From Bacteroides fragilis (GTDB lineage: Bacteria; Bacteroidota; Bacteroidia; Bacteroidales; Bacteroidaceae): a stretch of DNA of 64,000 nucleotides. The notes beneath the pieces are model-generated. The model was not told where the DNA came from, made no database searches, and saw nothing but the letters and a program-made list of their open reading frames with translations. The DNA lies in the NCBI RefSeq assembly GCF_019583405.1, contig NZ_SZUU01000010.1, forward strand, positions 62,001 to 126,000, read 5' to 3'. Shown here piece by piece: positions 17,164 to 26,723 of this stretch (positions are counted from its first letter, which is position 1; every line of letters begins with the position of its first letter). Made by a program: the position numbers and the translations under genes.

Positions 17164-17625
17164 ATGAAAACATTGTATCGCTATTTAGCATTGGCATTAC
17201 TGATCGTATTAAATACTTCTTGTCTTAAGTCAGGTTTGGATGAACTTGAAACCTATGATCAAAATGATATTACCAACATCCGATTTGAATACAGATGGTG
17301 GGATGAAGCTACTCAAAGACTTCGTGTGATAGAGATGGGAGTGACAAAGACGATTGATACGAAAGCAAAAAAAATAGAATGTTCTATCAAAGTTCCCGAA
17401 GTGACGAGTGCTTTTACAGCTGGCATCAGGAATCAGGTTTCTTTGAGTACTTTATCCATTAATGTGGATGTGTCTACAGCCGCACGTATTAGTCCGGTAG
17501 GAGATGCTCCTGCAATGGGGACCTTTCCGGCAGACTTTTCCGCTAAAGAATTTATTTATAGCGTAACGGCTGGAAATGGTGACAAAGCAAATTGGACGAT
17601 TAAAATTGAAGATTTCAGTAAATAA
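17164..17625 (+). CDS. Small PUL lipoprotein (DUF5018-related / SusE-position protein)
   Basis: A 153-residue secreted protein starting at ATG 17164 (MKTLYRYLALALLIVLNTSC), with a lipobox NTSC giving an N-terminal lipidated cysteine. An upstream in-frame ATG (17122) lies inside susD and would bury the signal peptide. The rest is beta-rich, with NIRFEYRWWDEATQRLRVIEMG and a closing GNGDKANWTIKIEDF, as seen in DUF5018-type domains of SusD-linked lipoproteins. It probably sits on the cell surface and helps glycan capture. Its place right after susD (28 bp) supports a role as an accessory binding protein; function untested and the family call is moderate. Confidence 0.7.
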   Translation: MKTLYRYLALALLIVLNTSCLKSGLDELETYDQNDITNIRFEYRWWDEATQRLRVIEMGVTKTIDTKAKKIECSIKVPEVTSAFTAGIRNQVSLSTLSINVDVSTAARISPVGDAPAMGTFPADFSAKEFIYSVTAGNGDKANWTIKIEDFSK

Positions 17626-17647
17626 GACTTTCAAGCTATTTTAAATT

Positions 17648-17700
17648 GATTGTTTCGAACAGAAAAAGTATGAATGACTTTTTATCTGTTCGGAATAATC
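17648..17700. repeat. Long intercistronic hairpin before the GH35 gene
   Basis: Left arm 17648-17669 and right arm 17677-17700 are near-perfect inverted copies round a 7-nt loop; the core is CGAACAGA against TCTGTTCG. There is no U-run after it. It could protect or end the sigma-to-lipoprotein transcript ahead of the enzyme genes. Confidence 0.8.
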
Positions 17701-17749
17701 ATTGTATGGAGAACATTATGATAATGGTAACTTATAAAAATATTGATTA

Positions 17750-20410
17750 ATGAAAAAAGAAATACTATTCGTTCTATACTCTCTGATTATTGGAACTGCA
17801 TCTGCACAATACAATATTGATTTAAGTAAGGTGGTTTCTCCCCCTATTAATTATCTGCAAATGGGGAATGCCGGTCCTGTCGGAAAAGAAATCCGCGTCA
17901 ATAATTTATATATGGAAGAAGGGGGCATCCCACAGTTGCCGGTAATGGGAGAAATTCATTATAGCCGCATGGATTCAAGGTATTGGCGAGATGCATTGCT
18001 GAAAATGAAGGCATCTGGAGTTGATATTGTAGCTACTTATTGCCTTTGGTCATTGCACGAGGAATTTGAAGGGGAGTTATCATGGGAAGGCAATCTAAAC
18101 CTTCGCCATTTTATAGAGCTTTGTAAAGAACTGGATATGAAAGTACATTTGCGTTTCGGACCTTATTGTAATGCAGAGATCAGAAACGGTGCCTTACCTG
18201 ACTGGATTATAAATAATAAAAATCTCAAGGCACGTTCAAACGATCCTTTATATCTGGAATATTCACGTCGATGGTATCAGGCTGTGTATGATCAGGTGAA
18301 GGGACTTTTGTATAAAGACGGAGGCCCTATCATGGCTCTCCAGTTAGAAAATGAATACGTGAGAAAGGGGATGATCATTTCTCATCTGCTTAATTTAAAG
18401 AAAATGGCAGTGGAAATAGGGTTTGATGTACCGATTTATTCGATGACTCACTGGATGGATAGCGAATACCCGAAGGGGGAAATAGTACCTTATGCCGGTT
18501 TTTATATTGAGGCTCCCTGGACGGCTTCCGGAAAAAATGAGATCCCCACATCCAATTTTGAATATTTCACTTATAACCGGCTTTCGGATAACATAGGCAC
18601 AGACATCATAAAAATAGAAGGGGAGGTGGAATCCTTGAGTGGAAAGAATAATGATTCTCCTTTCTTTACGTGTGAAGTAGGAGTGGGAACGACTGCTTTC
18701 TATCATCGTCGTGCGGTTGTACCCGAAGAAATGGCGGGAGAGAATATAAATTTACGCTTAGGGTGTGGAGCCAATATGATGGGGTATTACATGTATGTCG
18801 GTGGGACTAACCCAGTGGGGAAAATAAGCACGTATCAATCTTCCGGTCCCCGGGTGAGTTATGACTATCAGGCTCCCATACGCGAATTCGGGACATTGGG
18901 GACGGTGATGCAAGAGACTAAAAAATATAACTATTTTATGAATGATTTTGGTACATCGCTTGCTCCGGCCATAGCTTATTTACCTACCAGTAATCAAAAT
19001 AGAGAGAATCTGCAATGGGCCGTTCGTTCAAATGGGAATGCCGGCTATTTGTTTTGCTCTAATTATTTATATAAAAACAGTAGGAAGGATTATAAGGATG
19101 TCCGGTTCACTATAAAGTTGAAAGATGAAACAGTACGCATACCACGTAAAAAAGTGACAGTTAAAAATGGCACTTATTTTCTCTGGCCTTTCAATCAGTA
19201 TCTGAATGAGGTTTGGCTGAAGTATGCGACGACGCAACCTATCTGTTCTTTGAAAGATGGAGAGGACTGTACTTTCTTCTTTTTCGAGGATGACCAGATT
19301 CCGGCGGAGTATTTGATTGCAGATAAGAATGTCAAGAATATAGAAGTGAAGAATGCTGTTTTGAAGGAAGAGAAAGAGGGATATTTTATTGATCGAATTG
19401 TTCCAGGAAAAGAATGTATTATAAATATCACCAAGACAAATGGTTCTATGGTTCGTTTTGTTACGTTGACAGAAGAAGAATCAGACTATATCTGGAAAGG
19501 AACTGTGGCGGGGAAAGAGTTTGTAGCGATAACTCATGCTTCATTAGTTTATGATAAAAGTAAAATTACCTTAATTGGAGACTCGTCCCAAGCAGATATA
19601 TGGATGTTTAAAAAAGGTTGTTTCAAACAACAAACCTTCCAGTCGAAGCCCCGTCACCTACGTGCGGCATACAGCTCTGTCGCTCCTATGGCAAGGGGAA
19701 AATGGATTTGCCCGTCAAGCGGCGATAAGGTGAAACGCGAGTTCACAGTCCATACATTCTCAACAGTTCAAAAGGCTTATTTACGTTATGTTTCGTTTGC
19801 CCCCGCCCACTGCATCTTAAACGGGAAGAAAATAGAAGCCAATACAATGGGCGGATATAAACGGGCTGATGTTACTGCACTCATCCAGAAAGGAAAGAAT
19901 ACAATAGAGTTTTCTACCTCTGGTAAAGGAGTAGTGGGTGAGATTGAAATTCTGCTGCAAAACGGTGAGCGGATTATTTGGAATACGGATGCTACCTGGT
20001 TGTCTGCGGCCGATAATAAGCCCGTGCGAATTCTTTTCGGACAAGAGAAACCTTTGGCTTTTGCACCCGAAGAACATTTGGCCGTTTATGAAGTCAAAGC
20101 ACCGGTACCTCTATGTGGTGACGAGGAAACACGGATGTATCTTTCTTATAAAGGAGATGTGGCCAATGCGTATTTGAACGGAAAACTCGTCGCTGATTCT
20201 TATTATGACGGAACCGATTGGATTATCAGTTTGAACCGTCTGAAAGAGGGTGTTGATGTGAACCCATTAGTGATTCGTATAGACGGGTTGAAATCGGCGG
20301 ATGAGCAAATTTATTTTGAGAAAAACGTAGATCCTGCTGAATGTGTAATTCCTGTTCTGTCAGATATCCGGGTGAATCAGGAATATAGATTCGAATTGGA
20401 GATGGATTAA
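17750..20410 (+). CDS. Secreted beta-galactosidase, glycoside hydrolase family 35
   Basis: An 886-residue exported enzyme (signal peptide about 1-19, ending TASA). The GH35 TIM barrel covers about 40-400: GEIHYSRM at 68-75, FGPYCNAEIRNGALPDW, the acid/base in QLENEY (Glu202) and the probable nucleophile in FFTCEVGVG (Glu309). Beta-sandwich domains follow to the C-terminus. GH35 enzymes release terminal beta-linked galactose with retention. In this PUL it would act after GH110 has removed the alpha-galactose cap. It is 124 bp after the lipoprotein gene, behind a hairpin, and is followed by GH110 on the same strand. Confidence 0.9.
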   Translation: MKKEILFVLYSLIIGTASAQYNIDLSKVVSPPINYLQMGNAGPVGKEIRVNNLYMEEGGIPQLPVMGEIHYSRMDSRYWRDALLKMKASGVDIVATYCLWSLHEEFEGELSWEGNLNLRHFIELCKELDMKVHLRFGPYCNAEIRNGALPDWIINNKNLKARSNDPLYLEYSRRWYQAVYDQVKGLLYKDGGPIMALQLENEYVRKGMIISHLLNLKKMAVEIGFDVPIYSMTHWMDSEYPKGEIVPYAGFYIEAPWTASGKNEIPTSNFEYFTYNRLSDNIGTDIIKIEGEVESLSGKNNDSPFFTCEVGVGTTAFYHRRAVVPEEMAGENINLRLGCGANMMGYYMYVGGTNPVGKISTYQSSGPRVSYDYQAPIREFGTLGTVMQETKKYNYFMNDFGTSLAPAIAYLPTSNQNRENLQWAVRSNGNAGYLFCSNYLYKNSRKDYKDVRFTIKLKDETVRIPRKKVTVKNGTYFLWPFNQYLNEVWLKYATTQPICSLKDGEDCTFFFFEDDQIPAEYLIADKNVKNIEVKNAVLKEEKEGYFIDRIVPGKECIINITKTNGSMVRFVTLTEEESDYIWKGTVAGKEFVAITHASLVYDKSKITLIGDSSQADIWMFKKGCFKQQTFQSKPRHLRAAYSSVAPMARGKWICPSSGDKVKREFTVHTFSTVQKAYLRYVSFAPAHCILNGKKIEANTMGGYKRADVTALIQKGKNTIEFSTSGKGVVGEIEILLQNGERIIWNTDATWLSAADNKPVRILFGQEKPLAFAPEEHLAVYEVKAPVPLCGDEETRMYLSYKGDVANAYLNGKLVADSYYDGTDWIISLNRLKEGVDVNPLVIRIDGLKSADEQIYFEKNVDPAECVIPVLSDIRVNQEYRFELEMD

Positions 20411-20431
20411 CCGCCATCCTTGGAGGTTCAT

Positions 20432-20489
20432 AGATCTTTAGGACTTTGTAGATTGAGTGTCTGTCTTCTGCGAAAAGTTCTAAAGATCT
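20432..20489. repeat. Intercistronic inverted repeat between GH35 and GH110
   Basis: AGATCTTTAGGACTTT (20432-20447) pairs with AAAGTTCTAAAGATCT (20474-20489) with one mismatch, and a further GGTTCA/TGAAACC pairing lies outside. The loop is 26 nt. No U-run follows, so processing or mRNA stability is a likelier role than termination. Confidence 0.75.
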
Positions 20490-20593
20490 CTCTGAAACCA
20501 CAGGTTGCTTATTCGCTGTTTTAGATAATGATGTGAGTATGCAAAGTATTCGAAAGGAATGAAAATATTACCAATAAATCGCAATAACTGATT

Positions 20594-22435
20594 ATGAGCA
20601 TAGAGAGAATACTGCTTTGCCTTATTTTTGCCTTTCTTGTCCATTTATCCAAAGCACAATGCACAGATACAATTTACATATCCGATTTCGGGCTAAAACC
20701 ATATTCATACGAGAATAGTGTTGCCCAACTTCAGGCTGCGATTGAGGCTTGTAAGCAGAAAGGGGCGAAGGTGCTGTCCTTTTCAAAAGGGAGATATGAT
20801 ATATGGCCGGAAGGAGCTGTCCGAAAAGAATTTTATATCTCGAATACATCTACAGAAAAAGAGTGTCCTTCTAAAATTAAAACGATCGGACTATTGTTTA
20901 ATAAGATGCGAAACCTGAAGGTAGAAGGTAACGGAGCTTTATTGATGTTTCATGGGAAAATGACTACAATCGTACTGGATAGCTGTCAGGATGTTACCTT
21001 AGAAGGATTGTCCGTTGACTTTGAACGTCCGGCAGGCTCTGAATTACATTATGAGTATGTGAGTGAAAATTATGTGGACGTTTCTGTACATCGTGATACT
21101 AAGTATGAAATAGTTAATGGGAAATTGAACCTTTATGGTGAGGGGTGGAAATCTAACAAAAATCATTGTATCGAATATGACGGGCAAACAGAAACCTGCC
21201 ATTATAGCCAGGGGTGGAAGGTTTTATCCAACTTACATGCGCAAGAGATAGTTGCAGGGCGAGTTAGGTTTACTACTTTGCCCGGTTTCCAACCGAAGCA
21301 AGGCAATACATTGACGATTCGTGATGTGATCCGTGATCAGGTCGGTATGTTTATCCATCGAAGTAAGAATGTGGTTCTGAAGGATATGCGAATGCATTAT
21401 ATGCATGGTCTGGGGATAATAAGCCAGTATTCTGATAACATAACAATGTGTAGGGTAAAGTGTATGCCCGAACCCAAATCAGGAAGATTGTTGGCTGCTT
21501 CAGCGGATATGATGCACTTTTCCGGGTGCAGAGGGAGGCTTCTAATTGACAGCTGTTACTTTGCAGGCGCTCAGGATGACGCGATCAATATACATGGAAC
21601 CAACCTGAAAGTAGTTGAGAAAGTTAGTTCCAATACATTGAATATGCGGTTCTCGCATGGACAAAGTTATGGGTTTCAAGCATATTTCACGGGAGATACG
21701 GTTGCTTTTGTGAAGGCGACTACCATGGAACGGCTTTCAACAGCATCTGTACATTCGGTTAAGCGCTTGTCGGACCGTATTTGGCAGGTTAAGTTCGACC
21801 GGGAGGTTCCTGAATGGTTGGAAATAAATCATGATTGTGTAGAGAACCTGACTTATACTCCTTCTGTGGAAATCCGGAATAATTACTTTACTCGAACCAG
21901 TACAAGAGGAACGTTGGTCACAACGCCACGCAAAGTCGTGATTGAAAAAAATACTTATTATAAGGTCGGTATGAGTGCTATTCTGATAGAAGGTGATGCA
22001 GAAGGGTGGTTTGAGTCGGGGCCCGTCAATGATGTGCTGATCAGAGAGAATACATTTGTAGACTGTGCTTATAATGGAGGACCGGGAAATGCCGTGATTG
22101 CGATTAATCCGTCTAATTCTGTCATCAATGCCAACCGGCCTGTCCATAAGAATATCCGGATAGAAAATAATCTTTTTAAGAGTTTTAATACTCCTTTGTT
22201 GTTTGCAAAAAGTACGGAAGGTATTTTATTTGCGAATAATACGGTCGAACGTACCATGCAATTGAGGTTTTCTGCTAAAAATGATATTATGTTTTATTTA
22301 AATGGATGTAAAGACGTTACTATCCGGAATGTGATTTGCAAAGAAGGTGTCTCAAACAAAGAGATTTATATTGATAACATGAAAAGGGCATATGTGAAGA
22401 AGCCTGTCGGCATGAATATACGTATAGCTAAATAA
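20594..22435 (+). CDS. glaB: Alpha-1,3-galactosidase, glycoside hydrolase family 110
   Basis: A 613-residue exported enzyme (signal peptide about 1-21, ending SKAQ). The sequence follows the GH110 pattern: an opening ISDFGLKPYSYENSVAQLQAAIEACKQKG, then right-handed beta-helix rungs (MRNLKVEGNGALLMFHGKM, CQDVTLEGLSVDFERP, KNVVLKDMRMHYMHGLGI, ENTFVDCAYNGGPGNAVIAINPS). The region SADMMHFSGCRGRLLIDSCYFAGAQDDAINIHGTNL holds clustered acidic residues likely to be catalytic. GH110 enzymes remove terminal alpha-1,3-linked galactose, as in blood-group B or linear alpha-Gal structures. Two subtypes differ in tolerance of branching fucose; assignment to the glaB type is a guess. It ends the plus-strand part of the PUL. 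Confidence 0.85.
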   Translation: MSIERILLCLIFAFLVHLSKAQCTDTIYISDFGLKPYSYENSVAQLQAAIEACKQKGAKVLSFSKGRYDIWPEGAVRKEFYISNTSTEKECPSKIKTIGLLFNKMRNLKVEGNGALLMFHGKMTTIVLDSCQDVTLEGLSVDFERPAGSELHYEYVSENYVDVSVHRDTKYEIVNGKLNLYGEGWKSNKNHCIEYDGQTETCHYSQGWKVLSNLHAQEIVAGRVRFTTLPGFQPKQGNTLTIRDVIRDQVGMFIHRSKNVVLKDMRMHYMHGLGIISQYSDNITMCRVKCMPEPKSGRLLAASADMMHFSGCRGRLLIDSCYFAGAQDDAINIHGTNLKVVEKVSSNTLNMRFSHGQSYGFQAYFTGDTVAFVKATTMERLSTASVHSVKRLSDRIWQVKFDREVPEWLEINHDCVENLTYTPSVEIRNNYFTRTSTRGTLVTTPRKVVIEKNTYYKVGMSAILIEGDAEGWFESGPVNDVLIRENTFVDCAYNGGPGNAVIAINPSNSVINANRPVHKNIRIENNLFKSFNTPLLFAKSTEGILFANNTVERTMQLRFSAKNDIMFYLNGCKDVTIRNVICKEGVSNKEIYIDNMKRAYVKKPVGMNIRIAK

Positions 22436-22458
22436 TTGTCGGTTGTTCGCGGATAAAT

Positions 22459-22504
22459 AAAGGCTAAATGTATAATTTAGTTTATGTCATTTAGCCTTTG
22501 TTTA
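22459..22504. terminator. Hairpin after GH110, between converging genes
   Basis: AAAGGCTAAATG (22459-22470) pairs perfectly with CATTTAGCCTTT (22488-22499), followed by GTTTA. It lies between the stops of the converging GH110 and GH43-like genes and is likely a bidirectional terminator. Confidence 0.65.
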
Positions 22505-22565
22505 CTATAAAGATATGTATTCGTTTGATTGTATAGTAATTCGTGTGTTGCTATTCTGCTGTTTT

Positions 22566-24182
22566 CTATTTAAAGCTGCTACAACTCACTTCTATTCCAT
22601 TAACATAAATGAGAACTTTATACTGCGTATTATTTTTCAAAGTTTGAGTAACATTTTTAATTGATAAGGTTGTTTTCTCGTAAGGATGAAGAGCTTTTAC
22701 CTTGATATTTTTTAAGCAGATGTTATCGCTTGATATTTCTAATATTGCAGGTTCGGAGGATGATAAGCCAAAATTCTGTATTTCTATCTGAAGTGTTTCT
22801 GTCTCTTTGTCATATATTGGACGTCGTGTGGAGAGCAAAGCCGGTTCGTAATTTACAAATGGCATCCGGGCGTAACCGTAAATCATATTTCCATTTTTGT
22901 CCGTTCCTATTATTTTGGGTGCAAATTCCTCTGAGTTTATGCCGGTGTCTTTCATTTTGAATACAACAATCAGGTCATTTCCTACATGTTTTGTTTTAAC
23001 TGGTCTGGCTCCACGCCCGAAATTCACTTCGGTATATGAACCGAATCGTAGTGATTTTACATCTACATCTGTTTGAGGAGCAAATCCCTCTTCTGCTAAA
23101 ATTCTCACTTCAATGTTGCGGGTTGATGGAGTTATTTTCTTTTTGTTGAGAATGGAAAGCCTCATTCCTTTATTTAATGGGATGCAGATATTTTTAGAAC
23201 TGTGCTTGTCGTTCGGTAAATCATTCCATTTGATAGTGTCGATCACTGCAAAATTCATTTGAGTGGCTCGGCCATATTGGTCTTGAAGCACTTTGGGGCG
23301 TTCATACTTGAACCACCTCTCTACTTTTCCGTCCTTATGAAAGGAGATTCCCGGCATATAGGCTTCGCCCTGTTCTGTCACCCAATTCACGCCATCTTTT
23401 GAGCGTTGGTAGAATGCAATCCTCCCCAACCAGTCGTTTACAATCAGATGATACTGAAGTTCATCTTTCCACACCACGGGATCTTCGAATCTTCCTTCGA
23501 CAGCCGGGTATATTCGTTTGTCCGTCAATTGATGATAGGTTGAAAGGCCGTCTTTGCTGATCCATACACCTCCACCGCGGCACACCATCAGGTATGAGCC
23601 ATCCGATCTGCGGGCAAAAGTCAAATTGGAAAGCCCCTCTATAATTTTCCTATCACGAGAATCAAAATTGAAATGACCGAATATCCATTTCGATGCATCT
23701 TCTCTATCTGCGATGTAATAACCGTCTATTGTATAAACCACTATTCGTCCATCTTTTAGGCGGAAAGCTTCGGGGTTATGTCCTTTACCGATTGAATCTT
23801 GTATTTTGAAAGGACCGGTTGGCCTGTCGCTTACAGCACGGAATACGGTGGAATTAGGCCAAAACATATGCCCCTTAGGAGAAGACTCCGGCCATCCGCA
23901 CACATATAAATGATATTTTCCTTCGGCATCCCGCAAGATGTTTCCACCCCAGAAAGATAAATCGGCATCTTCTATCCCATTATCAACATATCTGTTACGT
24001 ACCTCATCCGTCCCCCATATATTTTCTGCTTGAGTCCCATTGGGCATAGGCAAAAAGCGATCCATGAAGCGTGCTCCTTTTGCCAGATGTTGCCATTCTG
24101 TAGGACGTTCGCGTTCCATAACTTGAGATGTAGCGGAGGCAAAAAAGCAACTCACGATCACGAATGCCAAAAATCTATTCAT
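22566..24182 (-). CDS. Secreted five-bladed-propeller glycosidase, GH43-like
   Basis: A 538-residue exported protein starting at ATG 24182 (MNRFLAFVIVSCFFASATSQ), a clear signal peptide; the upstream frame begins at a non-ATG codon. The N-terminal 330 residues show propeller repeats with acidic motifs (DADLSFWGGNILRDAEGKYHLYVCGWPE, HNPEAFRLKDGRIVVYTIDGYYIADRED, EGRFEDPVVWKDELQYHLIVND), resembling GH43 or related clan-F hydrolases. The C-terminal 170 residues are beta-sandwich-like. The substrate is not readable from sequence; a terminal sugar of the PUL glycan is likely. It faces the GH110 gene tail to tail and has its own -7 box at 24236-24243. Confidence 0.7.
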   Translation of the reverse strand: MNRFLAFVIVSCFFASATSQVMERERPTEWQHLAKGARFMDRFLPMPNGTQAENIWGTDEVRNRYVDNGIEDADLSFWGGNILRDAEGKYHLYVCGWPESSPKGHMFWPNSTVFRAVSDRPTGPFKIQDSIGKGHNPEAFRLKDGRIVVYTIDGYYIADREDASKWIFGHFNFDSRDRKIIEGLSNLTFARRSDGSYLMVCRGGGVWISKDGLSTYHQLTDKRIYPAVEGRFEDPVVWKDELQYHLIVNDWLGRIAFYQRSKDGVNWVTEQGEAYMPGISFHKDGKVERWFKYERPKVLQDQYGRATQMNFAVIDTIKWNDLPNDKHSSKNICIPLNKGMRLSILNKKKITPSTRNIEVRILAEEGFAPQTDVDVKSLRFGSYTEVNFGRGARPVKTKHVGNDLIVVFKMKDTGINSEEFAPKIIGTDKNGNMIYGYARMPFVNYEPALLSTRRPIYDKETETLQIEIQNFGLSSSEPAILEISSDNICLKNIKVKALHPYEKTTLSIKNVTQTLKNNTQYKVLIYVNGIEVSCSSFK

Positions 24183-24235
24183 AGTAAAATGGATTTGCAG
24201 AAATATCATAATTTATTTTGTTGGATATTTAGATA

Positions 24236-24243
24236 CAAAAGTA
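24236..24243 (-). promoter_or_regulatory. -7 box for the GH43-like gene
   Basis: On the minus strand TACTTTTG fits TAnnTTTG exactly, 53 bp ahead of the ATG at 24182. The -33 region is only T-rich. Confidence 0.5.
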
Positions 24244-24333
24244 AGGTTGAAAATTATATCATAAAATGGATGAAAGTTATAAAAGCATGGATTATTTTAC
24301 GAAATAGACATTGGGGCATCCGTTGCTTTATGG

Positions 24334-26478
24334 TTAAAGTGGCTCGATCTGTATACAATCCAGTCCGAACAATGTTCCTGTCGATAGCGGATTTCGGCCG
24401 ATTAATTCTATCCGCAGGATAAATTTGCCGTTTACAGGTTTATATGTGCCTAAATCAATGGCATTTGTGGCTTCGACTTTCTCGCTGTAACAGTCCAACT
24501 GTCTTCCGTTTTTGGGGTGATTTACATACAACCTTATATTGCCGTAGTCGGTTGCTTTGGTACAATATAGACTCAAGCTGTATTCACGATCCTCAAAACC
24601 GGAGAATTCGAACTCAATGTAATCGCCTTCCTTACCGCCATGGCATACCAGGTGGTCTTTTAAGTTCCATTTGCCCGGATGCCCGCTGAGTCTTTGTCTG
24701 TCATAACGCAGCCTTTCTGATTTGGAAGTTGGTCGGATTTGGCAAAAATCAATGGCATTTGGTATGCTGCAGACAGGAGATTGAGTGGGGGTAGGCAATA
24801 ATCCTGCTTCTATTTCTTCTATGCCGGAAGAGCCTGTGGCTTCGGAACCTAAGTCTCCGTACCAGAATACAGTCGAAGAGTAATCTACCGTCCCGTTTTC
24901 CCAACCTAACAATTCGAAATCGAACTTCAATTGCCGGTTGAAGGGAATGGCATCTAAGCATCTGACTCTGAAGAAGCTGTTGTAGCCATAAAAATCTCGC
25001 ATATCCTGGCGGGGTTGCCCGGCAAATGGTGTCTGACTTTTAAAATAACCATCGAAACTGTAGTAGTCTTCAGTGCCTGTTCCGAAATGGGAGGGAAATG
25101 GTTCGTGATCTACGGTTATTTTTTCATCTCCTTCCCCATACCACTCTGTCGTATGGTTGAAAAGTGATAGCAGGTCTCCCCGATAAACTCCTCTGCCGGA
25201 TATAGTGGCGAAATTCCAATCCATACATTTTTCATGTTCCATCCAGGTGACGACGGGCAGACCACGTTCCTGCTTCCAGGCTGTATGGAAATAGAGAGAC
25301 CGGTTGTCCCACTCATAGGGCTGTGAAACAATATCTGTTTGTATATCGGCTTTGTATGGAGAGAGGTTCAAGATCGTGATTTCACAATCTTGCTTATAGG
25401 GCATCAACCATTTGCTGCAGACAATCCCTTTGCCGTCGGAATAGAAGAAAAAACTCCTGGACGCAAAAGATCCCATGCCGGAGCCTGCAAAATCGGATAG
25501 TGGAGCCCATACGGTTTGTTTTCCGTCAAAGCTTATGGTTACGATCAGGCTACGCATCAATAGGGCAAAATTGTCTGTTCCGGGTTTCAGGTTTTTATCT
25601 GTTTTCACATTGAACTGAAGAAGGCTGATCGCTCTTTTTCCTGTGTGAAGGTTCAGCTTTTGTTTTTCACCTTTATTTAATGAAAAACTCTGTTGATGGT
25701 TAAGTGAACCTTTGCCATAATCAGACTGGGGATCAAATCCCTTATCCATATTTTTATAGAGTGTGTCGGATGTTTTTTCTGCTAAAGCGGGTATGCGGTC
25801 TGCCACTTCCTGTGAGAAAGTTTCTACCGGAGTACCTGTGGGGTATTTGCGGTAATTGAACAAAAAGTGTCGGTTAGTCCGTTCGGGGGTAAGTTCCTCC
25901 ATGGTTACTTTGCAGCCGTTGTTATAGGGGACAGGTAGATAAATCAGGCTGCCTCTGTTCCATCTATTGTCCGGTTCGATTAACCCTTTCTTCAATCCTC
26001 GCACACCGAACTTCTGGAGATCATAAGAGGGCACCTCCCAGCCCGGTTCGTCTTTTCCGTCAAAATAGAAACGTAAGATTGTATTTATGCTGCCAAAGGT
26101 TGTGAGCCATATACGGGTAATGGCACCGGGACCTTTGTCCTCAAAAAGAACCTTTTCTTTTCGTCCGTCGCGTTCTTCAAGGCGGATAAATCCTTCGCCG
26201 TCGTCGTTGGCAAACCAGCCCGGCTGGTCGGGAGAAACGGATCTGCGATCGTAACTGCTTTGCTGCATGCTATGATAGGGCAGGGCCGGATAACGAGTCA
26301 TCTCGTCGCGTGAAGTCATCTCTTCCAAGAGGGTTTCTACGGTGATCGGGGACTTTTTCTGTGCAAATGAACCCATGCATAGAATGGAGAAGAGCAAGGT
26401 GATGCTCAACCTTATCATTCCTGTTGTAAACTTGGGTTTCGAGTACGATAGTAAGAGTTGTTTTGATTTTGTGTTCAT
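24334..26478 (-). CDS. DUF2961 / GH172-family secreted enzyme
   Basis: A 714-residue exported protein with a signal peptide (…SILCMGSFAQ); the ATG at 26418 (MIRLSITLL) is a good alternative start that shortens the n-region. The DUF2961 core has GPGAITRIWLT, RFYFDGKDEPGWEVP and the hallmark FGTGTEDYYSFDGYF. The C-terminal 150 residues (YIEFEFSGFEDREYSLSLYCTKATDYGNIRLYVN) form a carbohydrate-binding-like sandwich. DUF2961 proteins are now GH172, known for fructofuranose and arabinofuranose-type linkages, so the expected bond differs from the galactosidases nearby. It is the last PUL-associated enzyme, 151 bp upstream of the GH43-like gene on the same strand. Confidence 0.82.
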   Translation of the reverse strand: MNTKSKQLLLSYSKPKFTTGMIRLSITLLFSILCMGSFAQKKSPITVETLLEEMTSRDEMTRYPALPYHSMQQSSYDRRSVSPDQPGWFANDDGEGFIRLEERDGRKEKVLFEDKGPGAITRIWLTTFGSINTILRFYFDGKDEPGWEVPSYDLQKFGVRGLKKGLIEPDNRWNRGSLIYLPVPYNNGCKVTMEELTPERTNRHFLFNYRKYPTGTPVETFSQEVADRIPALAEKTSDTLYKNMDKGFDPQSDYGKGSLNHQQSFSLNKGEKQKLNLHTGKRAISLLQFNVKTDKNLKPGTDNFALLMRSLIVTISFDGKQTVWAPLSDFAGSGMGSFASRSFFFYSDGKGIVCSKWLMPYKQDCEITILNLSPYKADIQTDIVSQPYEWDNRSLYFHTAWKQERGLPVVTWMEHEKCMDWNFATISGRGVYRGDLLSLFNHTTEWYGEGDEKITVDHEPFPSHFGTGTEDYYSFDGYFKSQTPFAGQPRQDMRDFYGYNSFFRVRCLDAIPFNRQLKFDFELLGWENGTVDYSSTVFWYGDLGSEATGSSGIEEIEAGLLPTPTQSPVCSIPNAIDFCQIRPTSKSERLRYDRQRLSGHPGKWNLKDHLVCHGGKEGDYIEFEFSGFEDREYSLSLYCTKATDYGNIRLYVNHPKNGRQLDCYSEKVEATNAIDLGTYKPVNGKFILRIELIGRNPLSTGTLFGLDCIQIEPL

Positions 26479-26561
26479 ACCATAATTTGATTAATGATTC
26501 GTGATGGCAATATTAGGAAAGTATATCGACTTAGACTATAATAAAACGTACTAAATCATAG

Positions 26562-26651
26562 TACTGTGGTTACATACTATATGAAGCCTATCAGGACAAG
26601 CTAACTGAAAAACAACAGGCCGAAGCGCGAAAAACACTCGGCATCGGTTAG
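26562..26651 (+). pseudogene. Remnant of a gene 3' end with a tail-fibre-like C-terminal motif
   Basis: An open frame of 29 codons ends at TAG (26649-26651) with no start and a stop just upstream. It reads YEAYQDKLTEKQQAEARKTL then GIG, like the LTxxQxxxARxxLG repeat found in phage tail fibres and some adhesin-like proteins. A terminator follows at 26724-26756. The rest of the 367-bp gap (26479-26845) holds only this and two hairpins. I take it as the residue of a deleted gene; chance is not excluded. Confidence 0.4.
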
Positions 26652-26723
26652 TGAAAACATACCGGAATACACAGACAGGAGTTTTACCTGGTTCTTCTGC
26701 CTGTCCGGTACTTTTAGTGTTGC

